From: Tessaracoccus aquimaris
GTDB lineage: Bacteria > Actinomycetota > Actinomycetes > Propionibacteriales > Propionibacteriaceae
Assembly (NCBI RefSeq): GCF_001997345.1
Contig: NZ_CP019606.1
Coordinates: 3,410,001-3,474,000, forward strand
Reading direction: 5' to 3'
DNA: 64,000 nt
Under the pieces are notes generated by a model. It did no database searches, was not told where the DNA came from, and saw only the letters and a list, made by a program, of their open reading frames with translations. Within the stretch, counting starts at the first letter, position 1; each line of letters opens with the position of its first letter. This document shows, one piece after another, positions 25,782 to 34,541 of the stretch. A program made the position numbers and the translations under genes.

Positions 25782-26171
25782 ATGAGCGAAGACAAGGATG
25801 CGCTGGACTTCGACCTCGAGGACGGAAACCCCGACGGCCTGGAGTCACTTGACGCCGAGCAGATCGCCGAGGAGAGCCACCCCTACGGCATCGTCACGGC
25901 CGAGGACCTCGGCAGCGACGAACTCATCGACGACGGTGCCGATCCGGCCTTCTGGGTTCCCGACGACCCGAACCTGCCCACCGACGCGGCATTGCGCCCG
26001 CACGAGGCGCGCAACGACACCGGTGAGGGGGAGACGATCGACGAGTACCTCGCGCAGGAGGAGCCCGACCCGAACGCGACGTTCGACTACTCCTACAGCG
26101 AGGACGACGAGTACGCCGACGCCGAACTCGAGGCTGGCGACGTCGCGGAGGCCGACGACGAGGGCTACTGA
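25782..26171 (+). CDS. Acidic hypothetical protein (DUF5709-like)
   Basis: 129 residues, extremely acidic and poor in hydrophobic residues, so probably unstructured. The block GEGETIDEYLAQEEPDPN resembles the most conserved part of actinobacterial DUF5709 proteins, whose role is unknown. It contains no signal peptide or membrane segment. The C-terminal third is mostly Asp, Glu, Ala and Tyr (YSEDDEYADAELEAGD). ATG 25782 is the start. A long REP-like array begins right behind the stop. Confidence 0.7.
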   Translation: MSEDKDALDFDLEDGNPDGLESLDAEQIAEESHPYGIVTAEDLGSDELIDDGADPAFWVPDDPNLPTDAALRPHEARNDTGEGETIDEYLAQEEPDPNATFDYSYSEDDEYADAELEAGDVAEADDEGY

Positions 26172-26214
26172 TCCTCACGCGTGCCCCCACCGCGTGGACG
26201 GCGGTCTGGTCGTC

Positions 26215-26940
26215 GGCTGTGAAGCCCGTTCCCTGACCGGGTCGAGGCCTTCGACGTAGAGGACGCGTCTGCCGGCCGTGGTCGTCGACGGCGTGGGTTT
26301 CGGACCTCTCGACACGGGCGCAGGCGCCCTGCTCGGGGAGCGGTGGGTCGGTCGTTGGCTGAGCTTGTCGAAGCCTCCGATTCTGTGGTCACAGATCTGG
26401 CTACGCCAGCGTTGGACGGTTTGTGGTGCCGGAGCTCTCGACACGGGCGCTGGCGCCCTGCTCGGGGAGCGGTGTGGCGGTCGTTGGCTGAGCTTGTCGA
26501 AGCCTCCGATTCTGTGGTCGCCGTCTGGCTCTTCTGTGATGGACCCCTCGACACGGGCGCAGGCGCCCTGCTCGGGGAACGATGCTTGGCCCTGCTCAGT
26601 GATCGGTACCGGAGCCTCCGACTCCGTTGTCGCCGTCTGGCTTCTCTGTGACGGTGTTGGTGTCGGACCCCTCGACACGGGCGCAGGCGCCCTGCTCGGG
26701 GAACGATGCTTGGCCCTGCTCAGTGATCGGTACCGGAGCCTCCGACTCCGTTGTCGCCGTCTGGCTTCTCTCTGACGGTGTTGGTTGCGGACCCCTCGAC
26801 ACGGGCGCAGGCGCCCTGCTCGGGGAACGATGCGGTGCCCTGCTCGGGGAACGATGCGGTGCCTGCTCGGGGAACGATGTGGTGCCCTGCTCCTGGAACG
26901 GTGCGGGGCCCTGCCTCGGGAGCGAGCCGGGAGAGCGCCG
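26215..26940. repeat. Intergenic array of REP-like modules
   Basis: No gene is seen; the region is built of modules of 111-128 bp. The marker CTCGACACGGGCGCAGGCGC begins at 26308, 26436 (variant), 26547, 26671 and 26795. Between markers lie GGCTGAGCTTGTCGAAGCCTCCG units (near 26357 and 26488) or the variant TGCTCAGTGATCGG. The stretches 26547-26670 and 26671-26794 are a near-exact 124 bp tandem duplication. The end (26820-26935) is a run of short GGGAACGATG-type units. Reverse complements of these units form the in-gene array at 49290-50145. Confidence 0.88.
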
Positions 26941-26978
26941 GTTCGTCCTTACGGGACCGGGTATGTATGGTCCGGCCT

Positions 26979-27557
26979 ATGACCGCGCCGCACGACCTCA
27001 GCTCGCCCACCGACGACGCCGCCGTCGGGCTCAACGTGATCCTCGTCGACGACGACAACAACGTCCTCGGCACCGCGCCGAAGCTGAGCGTCCACACCGA
27101 CGCGACCCCGCTGCACCGCGCCTTCTCGTGCCACGTCCGCAACTCCGACGGGCTCTGGCTGATGTCGCGCCGGGCCATCACCAAGCTCACCTGGCCAGGC
27201 GTCTGGACCAACGCGTTCTGCGGCCACCCCGACCTCGGCGAGGATCCGACCGACGCGATCGTCCGGCACGGGCGCGCCGAACTGGGCATCGACGTCGACG
27301 CCTCCGCCCTGCGGTTGGCCCTGCCCGAGTTCCGGTACCGCGCCGTCGACGACTCCGGCGTCGTCGAGAACGAGATCTGCCCCGTCTGGCTGCTCGACGC
27401 CGACCTCGCGCCCAGCCCGCGCGCCGACGAGGTCGCCGCCTTCGACTGGGTCGGCACCGAGGCTCTCGACCGGATCGTCGACGACGCCCCGTTCCTGATC
27501 AGCCCATGGGCGGTGCTGCAGTGGCGGCAACTCAGGACGCTCGGCCTCACTCGGTAG
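26979..27557 (+). CDS. idi: Isopentenyl-diphosphate delta-isomerase, type I (Nudix)
   Basis: 192-residue Nudix-fold enzyme interconverting IPP and DMAPP for isoprenoid synthesis in the cytoplasm. The catalytic Cys is in NAFCGHPDLGED (about residue 80) and the catalytic Glu in VVENEICPVW. RHGRAELGIDVDA corresponds to the degenerate Nudix box. Length fits bacterial type I enzymes. ATG 26979 is the only start compatible with the N-terminus MTAPHDLSS. It lies behind the REP array, so its promoter must be in the last 40 bp or within the array. Confidence 0.92.
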   Translation: MTAPHDLSSPTDDAAVGLNVILVDDDNNVLGTAPKLSVHTDATPLHRAFSCHVRNSDGLWLMSRRAITKLTWPGVWTNAFCGHPDLGEDPTDAIVRHGRAELGIDVDASALRLALPEFRYRAVDDSGVVENEICPVWLLDADLAPSPRADEVAAFDWVGTEALDRIVDDAPFLISPWAVLQWRQLRTLGLTR

Positions 27558-27811
27558 TGGCGGACGGACCAGGGAACGGCGGCCCGGCTCAGGGAAGCGA
27601 CCCGAACTCAGAGACCAGCTCCCAGGTCCAGGCATCAGTTCACCGGCCCGGGAACTGGGCGGCGGCCCCCGGTCGGCATCGACAACGATCGGGTCCCGGT
27701 CGAGCGCCATCCCGGCGCGGATGCGGAACCTGCACACCTCCCGCGGACGGGTTCCGAGCGGGCCTTCAGCGCGAGTAGCCTGGCGAGCGTGATCGTCCAA
27801 GTGACAGTGCG

Positions 27812-29080
27812 GTGAGCCTCGCCGACCGGCTACGCGGCCTGTTCGCGGACGTCCGGCCGCTCAGGGAGGCGCACTTCCGGCGCCTCTGGGTCGCCAACAT
27901 CGTCACCGTGATCGGCGCCCAACTGACGGTTGTCGCCGTCCCCGCCCAGATCTACGCCATCACCGAATCCTCCGGCATGGTCGGCCTGACGGGCATCTTC
28001 GGGCTCGTCCCCCTCATCGTGTTCGGGCTCTGGGGCGGAGCCCTCGCCGACCACGTCGACCGCCGACGCCTCCTCGAGATCACCACCATCGGCCTGGTGG
28101 TCACCTCCGGCCTGTTCTGGCTCCAGGCGTTCCTGGGCTTGAACAACGTGTGGCTGCTGCTCGGCCTCTTCTCGCTGCAGCAGGCCTTCTTCGCCGTCAA
28201 TCAGCCGACCCGGGTCGCGATCCTGCCCAAGCTGATCCCGCTGCAACAACTGCCCGCCGCCAACGCCCTCAACATGACGGTGATGTCGGCCGGTGCGATC
28301 GCCGGGCCGCTCGTCGGCGGCGCGCTGATCCCGGTGCTCGGCTACTCCTGGCTCTACCTGATCGACACCGTCACCCTGCTCGCGACGCTGTACGCCGTCT
28401 ACCGCCTTCCCCCGCTGCCAGTCGAGTCGCGCTCGGGATCGCCGGGGCTGCGCTCGGTCATCGACGGCCTGCGCTACCTCGCGGGCCACAAGGTCCTGCT
28501 GCTCAGCTTCCTGGTCGACCTGATCGCCATGATCTTCGGCATGTCCAGGGCGCTGTACCCCGAGATCGCCCACATCGCCTTCGGCGGTCCGGAGGAGGGA
28601 GGGCTCGAGTTCGCGCTGCTGTTCGCCGCGATGCCCGCCGGTGCGGTGCTCGGCGGCGTGTTCAGCGGCTGGGTCTCCCACGTCCGACGGCAGGGGATCG
28701 CCGTGCTGCTTGCCATCTCCGCCTGGGGAGCGGCGATGGCACTGTTCGGGCTGTTCGTAGGGTTCGCCCCGCTGGCAAGCCGGCTGATGCTCGGCGCCGC
28801 GCTCGGCATGCTGGTGGTCGGCGGGGCGGCCGACATGATCTCGGCCTCGTTCCGCCAGACGATCCTGCTCAGCGCCGCCGACGACGACGTGCGCGGCAGG
28901 CTCCAGGGCGTGTTCATCGTCGTGGTCGCGGGAGGGCCGCGGGTCGCCGACGTGCTGCACGGCGCCGCGTCGGAGGTCGTCGGACCCGCGTGGGCGTCCG
29001 GTGGCGGCGGCCTGCTGGTGTTGGTCGGGCTCGCGGTCGTCGCGCTCGCGTTCCCCGCGTTCCGCCGCTACCGGGCCTGA
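27812..29080 (+). CDS. MFS transporter, EntS-like exporter family
   Basis: 422-residue major facilitator protein with twelve hydrophobic segments. The N-terminus carries FRRLWVANIVTVIGAQLTVVAVPAQIY, and the loop 2-3 motif is GALADHVDRRRLLE. The mid-protein region has PTRVAILPKLIPLQQLPAANAL, a block typical of the DHA3/EntS siderophore- and macrolide-export branch. GTG 27812 is the start; a 254 bp gap after idi shows no other gene. The 3' end overlaps the convergent winged-helix gene by 13 bp. Substrate unknown. Confidence 0.88.
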   Translation: MSLADRLRGLFADVRPLREAHFRRLWVANIVTVIGAQLTVVAVPAQIYAITESSGMVGLTGIFGLVPLIVFGLWGGALADHVDRRRLLEITTIGLVVTSGLFWLQAFLGLNNVWLLLGLFSLQQAFFAVNQPTRVAILPKLIPLQQLPAANALNMTVMSAGAIAGPLVGGALIPVLGYSWLYLIDTVTLLATLYAVYRLPPLPVESRSGSPGLRSVIDGLRYLAGHKVLLLSFLVDLIAMIFGMSRALYPEIAHIAFGGPEEGGLEFALLFAAMPAGAVLGGVFSGWVSHVRRQGIAVLLAISAWGAAMALFGLFVGFAPLASRLMLGAALGMLVVGGAADMISASFRQTILLSAADDDVRGRLQGVFIVVVAGGPRVADVLHGAASEVVGPAWASGGGGLLVLVGLAVVALAFPAFRRYRA

Positions 29081-30243
29081 CGCATCGCGGGCGACGGGTA
29101 AACCGGGAACACCCGTCGACCCTCGAGCCAGCCGGTCAGCCGCGCCGCCTCGTCCTCCAGCGCATCGCGCGCGGACGTCGGGACCTGCTCCAGCAGTCGA
29201 ACCTCGACGCGCCCCGTGTCGTCCTGCACCCACACCCCGACGACCCGACCGTCCACCCACGCCGTGGTGCCCGCGTTGCCGACCGAGTCGAACAGCAGCG
29301 GAGCGTGCCGCCCCAGCAGGAAGTCCCTGTCGCGCCAGCCCATGATCGCCGGGTCGAGCACCGGGAGCAGCGCGACCCACGGCCCAGGATCGTCCACCGG
29401 TCCGGCGTCGTCGCGCAGCAGCCACCCGGTCGCGCCGGAGGCCAGCCGAACCTCGACGGCATCCACGTCGCTCAACGCCGTCCGGACGGCGCCCTTGGTC
29501 GCGCCCAGCCACCACGCGACGTCCTCGACGGTCCCTGGCCCGTGCTGCGCGAGCCACCGGCGCACCAGTTCCGCGTAGCCCGACCGCTCATCGAGCGGGG
29601 CGACCTCGCCGAGTCGTCGCCGCATGGTCGTCCACGTCGGGCGGCTGATCCGCCAGTCGGGATGTTCGCCGCAGCGCACGACGCGACCCTGCATGGCGGC
29701 CAGCAGCACCACCCTTGGTGCCAATTGCACCATCGAGGCCCACTTCGTCCCGGCGCCCTGCGGGTAGCGGCCGTCGGCGGCGGGCACCCGCTCCCGGATC
29801 TCGGCCGCGGTCAAGGGCGCCGACGACTCCAGCGCGGCCTCGACGGCGTCGACGGCCCGCTCGACCCACCGCTCCGGGTCCGTCTTGCCCGCGGCTGCGG
29901 CACCCTTGATCAGTTCGTTGCGCGCCCGCGATGCCATTCGGGTGCAGATGCTTCCGAGGGCTGCGGGCAGCAGGTCGCGCGGCAGGCCGAACAGTGTTCG
30001 ACGCATCGACACCTGGCGCACCAGGTCGCCCCGGTCGAACGCCGCGACCATGTCTTCGGCGGCGAGGTCGTCGGTGCGCGAGAGGGCGGAGAGGAAGACG
30101 CTGGCGGGCTCGGTGCTGTGCAGCGCGACGGTTGCCCGGGACGCGGCGACGGCGTCGGCCGCGCGATGGGAGGGCGCCAGCGCCTGTCTGATGCCGAGCC
30201 GGGCTCGGCGTTCGTCGTCGCTGACCTGTCGGGGGAGCGCCAT
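29068..30243 (-). CDS. Winged-helix DNA-binding protein, AlkZ/YcaQ-like
   Basis: 391-residue protein of the HTH_42 (DUF1006) family, which includes the interstrand-crosslink DNA glycosylases AlkZ and YcaQ. The N-terminal part has RQALAPSHRAADAVAASRATVALHST and SRTDDLAAEDMVAAFDR. The tandem winged helices lie near residues 120-330, with GPGTVEDVAWWLGATKGAV as a recognition helix. The C-terminal beta barrel has LPVLDPAIMGW and TTAWVDGRVVGVW. It starts 3 bp after the DUF1801 stop, so the two are coupled. The catalytic QxQ/QxD motif of AlkZ could not be placed with confidence. Confidence 0.8.
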   Translation of the reverse strand: MALPRQVSDDERRARLGIRQALAPSHRAADAVAASRATVALHSTEPASVFLSALSRTDDLAAEDMVAAFDRGDLVRQVSMRRTLFGLPRDLLPAALGSICTRMASRARNELIKGAAAAGKTDPERWVERAVDAVEAALESSAPLTAAEIRERVPAADGRYPQGAGTKWASMVQLAPRVVLLAAMQGRVVRCGEHPDWRISRPTWTTMRRRLGEVAPLDERSGYAELVRRWLAQHGPGTVEDVAWWLGATKGAVRTALSDVDAVEVRLASGATGWLLRDDAGPVDDPGPWVALLPVLDPAIMGWRDRDFLLGRHAPLLFDSVGNAGTTAWVDGRVVGVWVQDDTGRVEVRLLEQVPTSARDALEDEAARLTGWLEGRRVFPVYPSPAMRQAR

Positions 30244-30245
30244 CC

Positions 30246-30587
30246 TCAGTCGAGCTCGGCCCGACGCAGCGTCACGAGCCGCTCGACCACCTCGTCGGAG
30301 AGCGGCGAGGTGGCCTGGAACCGGATGGTGCCCTTGGAGTGGTCGACGCCCTCCAGCAGGTCCTCGGCGGCGGAGACCACCTTGCCGCTGAACGGGTAGA
30401 CGCCGAAGTGCTGACGGGTGCGCATCACCGACAAGAGGCCCTTTCCCTTGTACGTGAGCGCTGGCATCCCGTAGCCGGTGCCCTGCTCGGCCTCCGGCAC
30501 CGTCAGCCGGGCCACCTCGTAGGCGCGGGCGATGATCGCCGCGTCCGCGGGGTCGAGCGTGGCGAGGTAGTCGTCGATCGTTCCCAT
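30246..30587 (-). CDS. DUF1801 (YdhG-like) protein
   Basis: 113 residues of the DUF1801/YdhG family, small alpha-beta proteins related to iron-chaperone frataxin-like folds, function not settled. It shows the conserved blocks GYGMPALTYKGKGLLSVM and HFGVYPFSGKVV, then SKGTIRFQATSPLSDEVVERLV, where family members usually have KGTIRF. ATG 30587 was chosen; a longer frame upstream has no family similarity. It lies in a likely operon: phosphorylase, 41 bp gap, this gene, then the AlkZ-like gene. Confidence 0.85.
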   Translation of the reverse strand: MGTIDDYLATLDPADAAIIARAYEVARLTVPEAEQGTGYGMPALTYKGKGLLSVMRTRQHFGVYPFSGKVVSAAEDLLEGVDHSKGTIRFQATSPLSDEVVERLVTLRRAELD

Positions 30588-30628
30588 GGCGGCGATCCTG
30601 CCACCAACCGGCGCGCCCGATCCGGATT

Positions 30629-31408
30629 TCAGGGCAGTTCGAGGCGCAGCGCCGCCGTCGCCGCGATCCGGATCAGCCGGTCGCGCACGTCGTGGCGCGA
30701 CTGCCACGACCGCTCGTCCCACACCTCACCCGTCAGGTCATCGCCCCCGTACAGCACCTGGGCGAGACGCACGCCGCGGAACCGGGCCACGGCGGCCACC
30801 GACGCGGCCTCCATCTCGACGGTGACGCAACCCTCCTCGGTTCGCCGCCGGATCCGCTCGGGCGTCTCGCGGTAGATGCCATCCGTGGTCCAGGTGCGAC
30901 CCTCCGAGAAGGGCACGCCCAGGTCGGTGAGCGTGTCTCGAAGCACCGTGACAGCGTGCACGTCCGAGTCGACGACCCGCGACGGCGGCAGGTAGTGATG
31001 CGACGCGCCCTCGTCACGCAGCGCGGAGGTGACGAGCACCAGGCCGCCGACCGGCAGGGGCCGCAACACACCCGCCCCGCCGCACGCCGCGAACGAGCGG
31101 CACCCGAGCGCGATCAGTTCCTCGAGGGCGGCCGCGGACGGAGCCCCGCCGACGGGCATCGGGGCGAGCGCGACGGGTCGGCCCTCGTGCTCGATCTCGT
31201 AGACGGGACGCGGGCCGTCCTCCCACTGCAGTTGCAGGATCCGGCGCCCGAAGGTGTCGGCGACCGCGCGCTCTGCCGCGTCCCGGAACCAGGTCAGCAC
31301 GCAGGCCCTCGGCATGTCGTCGCGAGGCGAGATGAGCGCCGTCGGCTCGATGAGGGCGGACGGGTTCGGGTCGTACTCGAACAGCGGAATGTCGGCCGGA
31401 TCGGACAT
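30629..31408 (-). CDS. Nucleoside phosphorylase (PNP/UDP family)
   Basis: 259-residue enzyme of the PNP_UDP_1 family that cleaves nucleosides with phosphate. The phosphate/ribose-binding segment reads MPVGGAPSAAALEELIALG. The substrate-binding and ribose-contact motif is VTVEMEAASVAAVARF, followed by VLYGGDDL, typical of uridine phosphorylase-like enzymes. An Asp in the latter motif could indicate purine preference, but the family is mixed. It heads the three-gene minus-strand operon. The divergent neighbour is a small membrane protein. Confidence 0.87.
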   Translation of the reverse strand: MSDPADIPLFEYDPNPSALIEPTALISPRDDMPRACVLTWFRDAAERAVADTFGRRILQLQWEDGPRPVYEIEHEGRPVALAPMPVGGAPSAAALEELIALGCRSFAACGGAGVLRPLPVGGLVLVTSALRDEGASHHYLPPSRVVDSDVHAVTVLRDTLTDLGVPFSEGRTWTTDGIYRETPERIRRRTEEGCVTVEMEAASVAAVARFRGVRLAQVLYGGDDLTGEVWDERSWQSRHDVRDRLIRIAATAALRLELP

Positions 31409-31482
31409 GCCTCGAAGCTAGCACCGGCCACCGGGAGGCGCTCCGCCCGGTGGGGTTACTCTGGGGATCAGGAGGCACAACG

Positions 31483-31710
31483 ATGAGCACATCCAAGAAG
31501 CTTGAGAACCTGCCGAAGCCTGCGAAAGTCCTGCTCGGCGTCGGAGGACTCGCCGACGCGGGCCTGCGCGCTTACGCGCTGATGGACATCGCCCGGCGCG
31601 ACCAGGAGGACGTGAACGGACCGAAGGAACTGTGGGTCGGCGGCCTCGCGCTGGTCAACTCGCTCGGCATCCTGCCGCTTGTCTACCTCAAGTGGGGCCG
31701 CAAGAACTGA
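31483..31710 (+). CDS. Small membrane protein (PLDc_N-like)
   Basis: 75 residues with two hydrophobic segments (VLLGVGGLADAGLRAYALMDIA and VGGLALVNSLGILPLVYL) joined by a polar loop containing VNGPKELW. This resembles the short PLDc_N/DUF5652-type membrane modules of actinobacteria, whose role is unclear. RBS AGGAGG lies 6 bp before ATG 31483. After the gene, the 135 bp to the next stop contain one REP-type unit (TTCGACGG..GCGGGTCGAAGGG near 31749-31774). Confidence 0.75.
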   Translation: MSTSKKLENLPKPAKVLLGVGGLADAGLRAYALMDIARRDQEDVNGPKELWVGGLALVNSLGILPLVYLKWGRKN

Positions 31711-31845
31711 CGTTGGGCACTGAGCCCTGGCGGTCTGGGCGTGTCGGTTCGACGGTCCTGAGCGGGTCGAAGGGCTGACTGTCTCTCTGTGACCCGCAAC
31801 GAATGGGCATGGCGCGCCCGGATCACGGGGCGGGTCAACCGTCCG

Positions 31846-32883
31846 TCACGGGGTCTCGAACCGGCCGAGCGCGACGCCGTCCAGGCTCCACCGCTCGATT
31901 CCCGTGGTCAGGGAGCAACTCAGCACCGACCCTCCGGTGAACGCGACGGCGCCCGTCCCCTCAGCCGACTCGACGAGGACGCCCTCGTCGGCCCCGGGGG
32001 CCGAGATGAAGAAACCGGGGTGGTCGAGGTCGACGTAGGCCAGGCGCGACTCGGCGTCGAGGGCCACCGAGGTGGCGCGCCGCGACGTCCTGATCTCCCG
32101 GACGTTCTCCCCGGACGACGTGAGCACGACGATCCGATTGCCCGACTTCTTCAGCACCGCCGCCCGGAATGCGTCACCGATGCCGGAGACCACCAGGTAG
32201 GCGTCGTCGTCCAGGACCCGCCTCGACTGCCCCGACCGCTGCACCTCCACCACGCCACCTGGCCAGCCGCTGACCAGGGCGGTGTCGGCGCCGACCAGCG
32301 CGACCGACGTCGGCGTCCCCTCAAGCGCGATCGGATCCTCGACGGTGCACGAGTCCAGCCGCATCCAGCGGGCCGTCTGATCGGCCCCGATGCTCACGAC
32401 GACGCCATCCCTGGCGGCAAGGCCAGCGATGCTGACGTCAGGCATGCCAGCGACCGTCGCCGCGGAATGCCCGGTGACCAGATGGCGCGGGTTGGTCCCA
32501 TCCACCCCGACGATGCCGACGGCGCCACCCGACGAGAAGACCAGCGTCTCCTGGCCGGCGAAGGACAGGTTCGCGCCCCACGCACCCTCGATGCGCTGGA
32601 CGATCCGTCCGTCGGAGGTGTCCCACACCGTCAAGGCTGCCCTGCCTCCGAACGGGCTAAGCGAGGCCGCGAAGCGGTCGTCCGGCGAGACCGCGAGGCT
32701 GCCTGCCACCCGGACCTGACCCTCCGGGACGTCCGGCGCGACGGTGCGTCCGGTAGGAAGCCCGGCGAGGCAGCCCTGCCCCGCCGTCGAGGGGGGCCCG
32801 GACGGCTTATCCGGAGCGGTCAGCGCGCAGCCACCGAGCCCGAGGGCGCCGGTGGCGACCAGGACCAGGCGCCTCGGGATCAT
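31846..32883 (-). CDS. Lipoprotein with beta-propeller-like repeats
   Basis: 345-residue secreted lipoprotein. The N-terminus RRLVLVATGALGLGGC is a lipobox with Cys near residue 19, so it is anchored on the outer face of the membrane. The remainder resembles WD40/YVTN-type propeller blades: repeated strands such as GSLAVSPDDRFAASL, LTVWDTSDGRIVQRIEG and SFAGQETLVFSSGG. It overlaps by 4 bp with the metallopeptidase gene upstream and is the last gene of a five-gene operon. A role as a cell-envelope partner or sink of the secreted effector is inference. Confidence 0.75.
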   Translation of the reverse strand: MIPRRLVLVATGALGLGGCALTAPDKPSGPPSTAGQGCLAGLPTGRTVAPDVPEGQVRVAGSLAVSPDDRFAASLSPFGGRAALTVWDTSDGRIVQRIEGAWGANLSFAGQETLVFSSGGAVGIVGVDGTNPRHLVTGHSAATVAGMPDVSIAGLAARDGVVVSIGADQTARWMRLDSCTVEDPIALEGTPTSVALVGADTALVSGWPGGVVEVQRSGQSRRVLDDDAYLVVSGIGDAFRAAVLKKSGNRIVVLTSSGENVREIRTSRRATSVALDAESRLAYVDLDHPGFFISAPGADEGVLVESAEGTGAVAFTGGSVLSCSLTTGIERWSLDGVALGRFETP

Positions 32884-33950
32884 GGGATGGTGACCCCAGC
32901 CTTCTTCGCGTACTCACGCAACTTCTCCTCGGACAACGCGTTGAGGAACTCGCGACCGGACGCCCGCGCATCGCGTTCGACCGGCTGAGCGGCGTACCTG
33001 TCCCACGGATCCCCGACGTATCCACCGGGGGCGAGGTTCTTCTCCCACCGCTCGACCACCTCGCGCGGCACGTTGTGCTCGTCGAAGGGGTGCTTCTTGA
33101 CGCCCGCGTCGATCATCATCTGCTCGATCCAGCCGGGCTTGTAGTTCTTGTCTGCGACGAGGTGGTTCTGGTAGCCGTGCCGGATCTCGTGGGCGACGGT
33201 GTGCAGCAGTCGCGGATCGCTCAGTGCTGGCTCGTGCAGGGCGAGGGTCGGGGGTTTCGTGTTCTGATCCCAGTAGCCGTTGGGCACACTGCCGTCCGGC
33301 CTGGTCAGGTCGCCGATCTTCACATTGACCGGCACATCCATGCCGTACTCACGGGCCAGGTCGTCGGCCATCTGCTGGACGATCTTGGCGCGGTCGGCGT
33401 CGGAGAGGGCACTCCACATGTCGCCGACCTGCTCATCGAAACGGCCGCGGTCGTCGGGTCCGCTCGACTGGCCGGTGCCGAAGTCGACGCCCCTGTAGGC
33501 GGCGACGATCGCGGCGATGGCCCGCCGCTCCGCCGACTGCAGCGAGGACCTCGCGCGGAGCAACTGGGCTGCCTTCAACGCCGCGCCGTTGGGCAGCACC
33601 GAGACCGCCTTCACGTACAACTCGGTGGCTGTTGCCGTCAGTTGCATGGTCGCGACACAACTGGACACCGCCGTCGCCGCCTGCTCGTGCGCGCGGCTGA
33701 ACGCCGTGGCGCCGCCGTGGAACTCGTTGAGCAGACCTGCGCCGCTTGAGGGGCCCCGCATGAACGCGGAGAAGGCATCGATGGCCGGCCCGTGGTTGGT
33801 CTCCATCGTGTCCCAGACGGCGAGGGTGACCTTCGTCATGGCGTCCTCAGCGCTCGACGCGACCGACCGCCAGGTGCCGCTGTGTCCGCTGAGCGTCCCG
33901 CTCGGGGTCGTCGGAGGGTGCACCCCGGTGGCGCCGTATACCCAGCTCAC
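32880..33950 (-). CDS. Putative secreted metallopeptidase effector with WXG/PPE-like N-domain
   Basis: 356-residue two-part protein. Residues 1-150 are almost entirely helical and Ala-rich, with no signal peptide, like the N-terminal targeting domains of type VII-secreted polymorphic toxins. The C-terminal half holds LLHTVAHEIRHGYQNH, a zincin HExxH motif (His-Glu-Ile-Arg-His, near residue 245), followed downstream by ERDARASGREF, which could supply the third ligand. Gene ends overlap both neighbours by 4 bp. An acid protease-like or toxin role is inferred from architecture. No immunity protein is recognised; the lipoprotein or TPR-like neighbour are candidates. Confidence 0.65.
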   Translation of the reverse strand: MSWVYGATGVHPPTTPSGTLSGHSGTWRSVASSAEDAMTKVTLAVWDTMETNHGPAIDAFSAFMRGPSSGAGLLNEFHGGATAFSRAHEQAATAVSSCVATMQLTATATELYVKAVSVLPNGAALKAAQLLRARSSLQSAERRAIAAIVAAYRGVDFGTGQSSGPDDRGRFDEQVGDMWSALSDADRAKIVQQMADDLAREYGMDVPVNVKIGDLTRPDGSVPNGYWDQNTKPPTLALHEPALSDPRLLHTVAHEIRHGYQNHLVADKNYKPGWIEQMMIDAGVKKHPFDEHNVPREVVERWEKNLAPGGYVGDPWDRYAAQPVERDARASGREFLNALSEEKLREYAKKAGVTIP

Positions 33951-34266
33951 CAGTTACCGTCCCAGCCCTTGAGGAAGGCCTCGATGTCGGCCGTCGCCTT
34001 CGCCTCGACCGCCCGGTACTGCGCGGCGCAGGTGCGCATCTTGACCGCCTCGGCCTTGAGCGCCGTGGCACAGTCTGCTGCCTTCCTCGCACCGGCGGTG
34101 ACGAGTGGGCCGATGACCCCCGAGAGGGCGGCATCGACGGGGTGCCGGTGCTGGCCTGCGTGGCGGTGGTCGCCGAGGTGGCCGCCGTCGTGAAGGCCGC
34201 GGCCTGGGCGTCGACCACACCGGCCTGCGCGTCCCAGGTGGACGGCGTGAACTTGACGTCTGTCAT
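33947..34266 (-). pseudogene. ESX/WXG100-like small protein, frameshifted
   Basis: Two overlapping frames together encode about 106 residues. The first (from ATG 34266) begins MTDVKFTPSTWDAQAGVVDA. It loses sense near 34139-34142, where a run of four G (C on the coding strand) occurs. One added base there would continue directly into VDAALSGVIGPLVTAGARKA and end at 33947. The joined product is a helical hairpin with TW near the start, a YRAVE (Y-x3-E) motif resembling type VII secretion signals, and a terminal Trp. Either the gene is broken or the homopolymer was misread. Start and stop overlap both neighbours by 4 bp. Confidence 0.65.
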
Positions 34267-34541
34267 CTCTCCTCCAGCAGGGCTCTGGCACGGGCCTCGA
34301 GTTCGGCGATGGTCTCTGCGGTGTTCTCGTGGCCGAAGTCGGCCAGGTGGCGCAACGCGGCCGCGTTCGCGTCCGTCAAGGCGGCGTTGACCGCCGCGAC
34401 GATCGCGTCAAGGACCTCGCTGCTGCGTTCGCGCGTGAAGAGTTCGGGTGCCACCGACACCGACACGAGTTCTCCGGGCACCGCGCGGGCGATCACGCGC
34501 TCATCAAGGGCCGTCCCTTGCGCCTCATCCGACCAGTTCAA
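34263..34541 (-). CDS. YbaB/EbfC-like protein
   Basis: 92-residue protein. GELVSVSVAPELFTRERSSEVLDAIVAAVNAAL matches the strand-helix core of actinobacterial YbaB/EbfC-type proteins often found next to WXG100 genes. The C-terminal helix is rich in Glu and Arg. It overlaps the TPR-like gene by 17 bp and the ESX-like gene by 4 bp. Some YbaB relatives bind DNA; those in such loci more likely act as partners or chaperones of the secreted proteins. This is inference from placement. Confidence 0.6.
   Translation of the reverse strand: MNWSDEAQGTALDERVIARAVPGELVSVSVAPELFTRERSSEVLDAIVAAVNAALTDANAAALRHLADFGHENTAETIAELEARARALLEER

Noticed and set aside
26215..26940. Open frames in the intergenic array considered as a repeat protein gene
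   Set aside because: Frames exist on both strands, follow repeat period only, lack RBS and differ between units; no frame runs through the whole array with a plausible start.
28150..30399. A 749-codon plus-strand open frame across the MFS and AlkZ-like genes
   Set aside because: It runs through the MFS gene in another frame and antisense to the winged-helix gene; the product is low-complexity and starts at no RBS.
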